Assembly (NCBI GenBank): GCA_028023455.1
Contig: JAQFVV010000510.1
Span: forward strand, 186,001-250,000
Direction of reading: 5' to 3'
Origin: Epiperipatus broadwayi
Taxonomy: Eukaryota; Onychophora; Udeonychophora; Euonychophora; Peripatidae
Length of the DNA: 64,000 bases
Shown here piece by piece: positions 62,071 to 64,000 of this stretch. Both the position numbers and the translations under genes were made by a program. Numbering within the stretch: position 1 is the stretch's first letter; every line of letters begins with the position of its first letter. A model generated the notes under the pieces. That model saw nothing but the letters and a program-made list of their open reading frames with translations. It was not told where the DNA came from and searched no databases.

Positions 62071-62135
62071 TTAAACCACTAAACATCACATGACCACCAT
62101 TTCTTGTATTTGCTCATAACTGTTATTAAAACAGG
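62071..62135. repeat. Foldback family FB2, outer arm F, abutting the LINE
   Basis: TTAAACCACTAAACATCACA, TGACCACCATTTCT and CTGTTATTAAAACAGG match the outer arms of copies at 10.7 and 37.5 kb. The arm stops at ACAGG, and the next base is the 3' end of the LINE. Confidence 0.7.
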
Positions 62136-64000
62136 ATGTGATGTGATGTATTGTAACTTCTCCTTAAACGAAGTCAAGAATATCTCAGCAATTATGCCCA
62201 GATAAACCTGTTAGCCACTTTATTTTCCATTTCCCACTCTAAATTTTCCCATATTCTGCTCCATCCCATTTCCACAACATGATCTTTTTCAACTCTATAA
62301 CCCTTATATCTAAATCCCCTTTATCTTTTCCCAAATCCAGCATAAAAACCAATAATTCACTTTCTGTATAATCATTTTTTTCATATTTATTCTTCCATAA
62401 CTTCATTATATGTACCCTTTCTGTTTTCAAGCATTTACATTCAATTAACAAATGCCTAATATTTTCTATTACTTCCTTACATAATTTACAAAATAAATCA
62501 CCCATTTTTTTCCATTTACATGTATATTCTCTTGTAGCTAAAGATACCATTCTAGCTTTAAATAATAAACTACTTTTTTTACTATTATCATATATTAACT
62601 CACACCTAATATTCTGTTTATTTCTATATATATTTAAACTTTTTATTCTCCATACTATTTCTCCATCTCTCTAACTCCCTATTCTTTATTAATAAATCTA
62701 TTCTTTTATCCCATTCCTTACTACTACAATACTCAACAATCTTCTTACCACAATCATCCCATCTTTTGTAAAAATATATTGATATAAATTCTTTATCCAA
62801 ATCTGTTGCATACTGCATTACCTTTCTCACCCATCTTGTTACCTGCCCTTTACTCATAACACAATTAAATACTATTTTAGCTATTCTTTTATTATCCATA
62901 AACTGCAATCTACCAAACATTTTCATTTTACTTTTTGCATCTCTCATATGAAAACTTGACCATCCCATTTCTCCTTGAATTGCCTCCCTTGCTGTCCATA
63001 CTTCTGCATCCAATGCATGTCTTCCTACTTCCCTTTGAGTTTTTTCTAAGTAACTTAATACCTCTTTACTAACATATAATGCATCATTACCATATGTTAA
63101 CCCTGCTACTGCAACTCCTTTCCATATAATTCTAACTACATCATATTTATTATATGAAAACACTATTAATTTCTTTATCAATCCCTTTTTTTTTCTTTGC
63201 TTCATTTATCAATTTTTTTTCCCATTCATCCAAATAATTTTTCTGATTACTTAAAATAATTCCCAAACACACTCAACTTAATATCTCCCAATAAAAATTC
63301 TGCATCTTCTCTTTCCCCAGTATTAACCATCATTATATTTGATTTTTCTTCACTAAATTTAATCTCCATCTCTTTACCAACCCTTGCACATGTCCTCAAC
63401 ATAACTTCCATATCTTCTCTTCTTTCTGCACACAAAAATATATCATCCACAAAAAAAAAGACCTGACAAAATATATACTCCCTTACTACCTATTAACGGT
63501 ATCTCTATTCCTCTTCCTAATCTTTCTATTGCTCTTTCCATTTCACTTGAATACAACACAAACAAAATAGGTAATATAGGGTATCCTTGCCTTAGCCCCA
63601 CCCCATTTTTAACTTTAACTGATTCTATATTCCCGAATTTATATATGTATAATAATTATTTTCATATAATTTCTTAATAATATCTATTAAAGCTTCATCC
63701 ATTCCCAAATTTGCTAAACTTATCCATAATCTATTTCTATCTACTCTATCATTTGCCTTCTCTATACCTATAAAACTCATATATAACTGTTTATCTAAAT
63801 TCCTACTCATATCCATAAGTTGTTTAACTATGCCTATCTAATCTAAAACCTCCTTGCATTTCCCCCACTACATTATTCCCTTCCATCCATTTTACAACTC
63901 TTCTAGCTACCATATATGAGAAAACTTTATATAAAACTGATGTTATCGCTATTGGTCTATAATTATTCAACTTTCTATGATCCTTACCCTTTCCTTTAAA
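62136..64000 (-). mobile_element. Non-LTR retrotransposon (LINE), 3' half, runs off the window
   Basis: Read leftwards from 64000: KGKDHRKLNNYRPIAITSVL and GEMQGGFR (RT blocks 1-2), KANDRVDRNRLW (catalytic block A with the first Asp changed to Glu, in IEKANDR), then LFFVDDIFLCAERREDM at about 63430-63470 (block C, FVDD), TYGNDALYVSKE and TQREVGRHALDAEV (thumb, 62624-63205), RELERWRNSMENK, and FCKLCKEVIENIRHLLIECK (62450-62490), a CCHC-type zinc motif near the C-terminus. The 3' UTR ends in an ACATC repeat at 62136. Several frameshifts and stops make it inactive. The thumb block resembles LINEs I recall from ticks. The 3' end is shared with 4859-5041. Confidence 0.88.

Overview
The window looks like a piece of a large, very AT-rich invertebrate animal genome. 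By eye roughly three quarters of the bases are A or T, and only one host coding exon is recognisable in 64 kb. That exon (37655-37825, + strand) encodes part of the matrix N-terminal domain of the mitochondrial calcium uniporter, MCU. It has an acceptor and a donor splice site in the right places. I found no other MCU exon, so nearly all of the window is probably intron, or intron plus flank, of one long gene. The species cannot be named. The exon reads as metazoan, and the LINE at the right end resembles a family I associate with ticks and other arachnids, but that is weak evidence.

Everything else that can be identified is mobile DNA. Left third (1-25 kb): a tRNA-Gly-derived SINE, a 0.5 kb perfect-looking palindrome (family R1), two foldback elements, three degraded copies of one Penelope-like element (PLE family i; 8.5-13.5 kb), a LINE reverse-transcriptase remnant, a second tRNA-related SINE family, a GC-richer retrocopy-like block (19.6-20.8 kb) and a 28-bp minisatellite. 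Middle (25-42 kb): a hAT transposon with matching ends and an 8-bp target duplication, itself interrupted by a younger foldback; further foldbacks; two more PLE families (iv at 32.1-33.5 kb, ii at 34.9-36.1 kb); a sequence with all core bases of a hammerhead ribozyme at 33.53 kb; and two tRNA-derived SINEs that bracket the MCU exon. Right third (42-64 kb): an old dispersed repeat present both intact (46.2-47.0 kb) and split by a PLE (56.3-58.0 kb), two LINE fragments, two copies of a MITE, a third SINE, and a LINE running off the right edge on the minus strand.

The recurring theme is inverted structure. At least a dozen hairpin-forming elements are present. Three of the four PLE families occur as head-to-head units in which the same 3' end appears in both orientations, and one site consists of nothing but two such inverted 3' ends. 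The 3' untranslated part of PLE family i carries a tRNA-like segment. Two copies of one LINE meet the same foldback sequence at the same internal point. No RNA gene of the host, promoter, CRISPR array or bacterial-type signal was seen. Coordinates of degraded repeats are approximate to about 10-30 bases.
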